DNA of 64,000 nucleotides from SABI01 sp963663665. GTDB taxonomy: Bacteria; Spirochaetota; Spirochaetia; Sphaerochaetales; Sphaerochaetaceae. Location of the stretch: the NCBI GenBank assembly GCA_963663665.2, contig CAXXKP010000001.1, forward strand, positions 620,001 to 684,000, read 5' to 3'. The stretch's first letter is position 1. Every line of letters begins with the position of its first letter. The position numbers and the translations under genes are program-made. Under the pieces are notes generated by a model. It was given only the letters and a program-made list of their open reading frames with translations. It made no database searches and was not told the DNA's origin. Positions 63,619 through 64,000 of the stretch are shown piece by piece.

Positions 63619-63630
63619 AAATAATAATCC

Positions 63631-64000
63631 TTAAATATACTTGTTAGCGAGATATAAAAATACACTACTCGTCCAAGTGAAGGCTGGGTCAACCAATCCC
63701 TCTCCAGAGAGGGGGTCAAAGTTTTCAGCCATCCCTCCGATATTACAAGCATTGCAGAATCGTCTCGCAAGATCTTTTGCTAATAAATATTCTCCACCAC
63801 GGGCTAGCCCATCTATTATAAGTAACATCACAGGAGCCCATATAGGACCTCTCCAATATCCATTATATTCGTAATGAGAGCTTCTCATCGATTCAGTTGC
63901 TACTCCATAATCAGAGAGGAAACCATCCTGAGTCAATTTATGAATCATCTTTTCTATAATTTTTTTTGGGAGCTCATCAGCGACTACTAGAGGCATTAAA
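63631..64000 (-). CDS. Glycoside hydrolase, (alpha/alpha)6 type, 3' part
   Basis: C-terminal 120 or so residues; the gene starts beyond the window edge. Seen: YEYNGYWRGPIWAPVMLLIIDGLARGG, LAKDLARRFCNACNIGGMAENFDPLSGEGLVDPAFTWTSSVFLYL. The YWRGPIW and E-x-x-x-P-x-T-G/W-S-type pattern is shared by GH63/GH37 and related alpha-glucosidase or trehalase-like enzymes. The exact family and substrate cannot be set from this part. It lies 12 bp upstream of the beta-galactosidase gene. Confidence 0.75.
   Translation of the reverse strand, partial: LMPLVVADELPKKIIEKMIHKLTQDGFLSDYGVATESMRSSHYEYNGYWRGPIWAPVMLLIIDGLARGGEYLLAKDLARRFCNACNIGGMAENFDPLSGEGLVDPAFTWTSSVFLYLANKYI

Overview
The window is a chromosomal segment of an AT-rich, anaerobic-looking bacterium, most likely a spirochaete and probably of the Sphaerochaetales type. 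Reasons: a periplasmic binding protein with the spirochaete-style signal-peptide junction (FAAGVSES), a long phosphofructokinase of the T. pallidum TP0108 kind, pyruvate:ferredoxin oxidoreductase, rubredoxin, a B12-dependent ribonucleotide reductase and no oxidative-respiration genes. This assignment rests on family recognition only; no database search was run. No rRNA, tRNA or CRISPR array was seen.

Layout. 0-6.6 kb: a NapH-like polyferredoxin, glycerate kinase, an adjacent pair resembling the phytol kinase (VTE5) and phytyl-phosphate kinase (VTE6/DUF92) of isoprenoid-alcohol salvage, an RRM RNA-binding protein and a LemA/DUF2207 pair. 6.7-20.3 kb: ArgR, glucose-6-phosphate isomerase, an O-acetylhomoserine sulfhydrylase unit with an Rrf2 regulator and a likely operator, a leftward operon (ligA, aminotransferase, short ModE-type HTH protein, phosphofructokinase), and a rightward three-gene operon of very divergent xanthine-dehydrogenase-like subunits. 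20.3-29.5 kb: dnaE, a double YggT protein, recG, rsmD, acyl-ACP thioesterase, slyX, an HTH/WYL regulator and rubredoxin. 29.5-36.7 kb: a small secreted protein, an MFS transporter, a nitroreductase and PFOR. 36.8-39.5 kb: a genome scar with a broken LytTR regulator, an AAA/DUF4143 ATPase of visibly higher G+C, a decayed IS30-type transposase and an ABC permease cut off after 39 codons. 39.6-64 kb: the orphaned binding protein, nrdJ, an M42 peptidase, gdhA, a 1003-residue REC-like/PPDK_N fusion, rluA-parC-parE, a class II photolyase, a CNNM-type CBS protein, leuS, a secreted protein with a DUF2202 ferritin-like protein, a LacZ-type beta-galactosidase and the end of an (alpha/alpha)6 glycoside hydrolase.

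How it fits together. Central carbon flow (pgi, pfk, PFOR, gdhA, beta-galactosidase) suits a sugar-fermenting anaerobe; housekeeping replication, repair and translation genes (dnaE, ligA, recG, parCE, leuS, rsmD) fill the rest.

Most notable signals. (1) Several genes with no Shine-Dalgarno have a good sigma70-type promoter whose -10 box ends only 6-9 nt before the start codon (leuS, parE, M42 peptidase, VTE5-like kinase, rsmD), which predicts leaderless or near-leaderless mRNAs; the M42 promoter is built into the terminator of gdhA. (2) Potential structured leaders lie before nrdJ and the RRM protein. (3) The xanthine-dehydrogenase-like operon appears to lack the usual molybdopterin-binding glycine motif. 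(4) The scar region can be read mutation by mutation.
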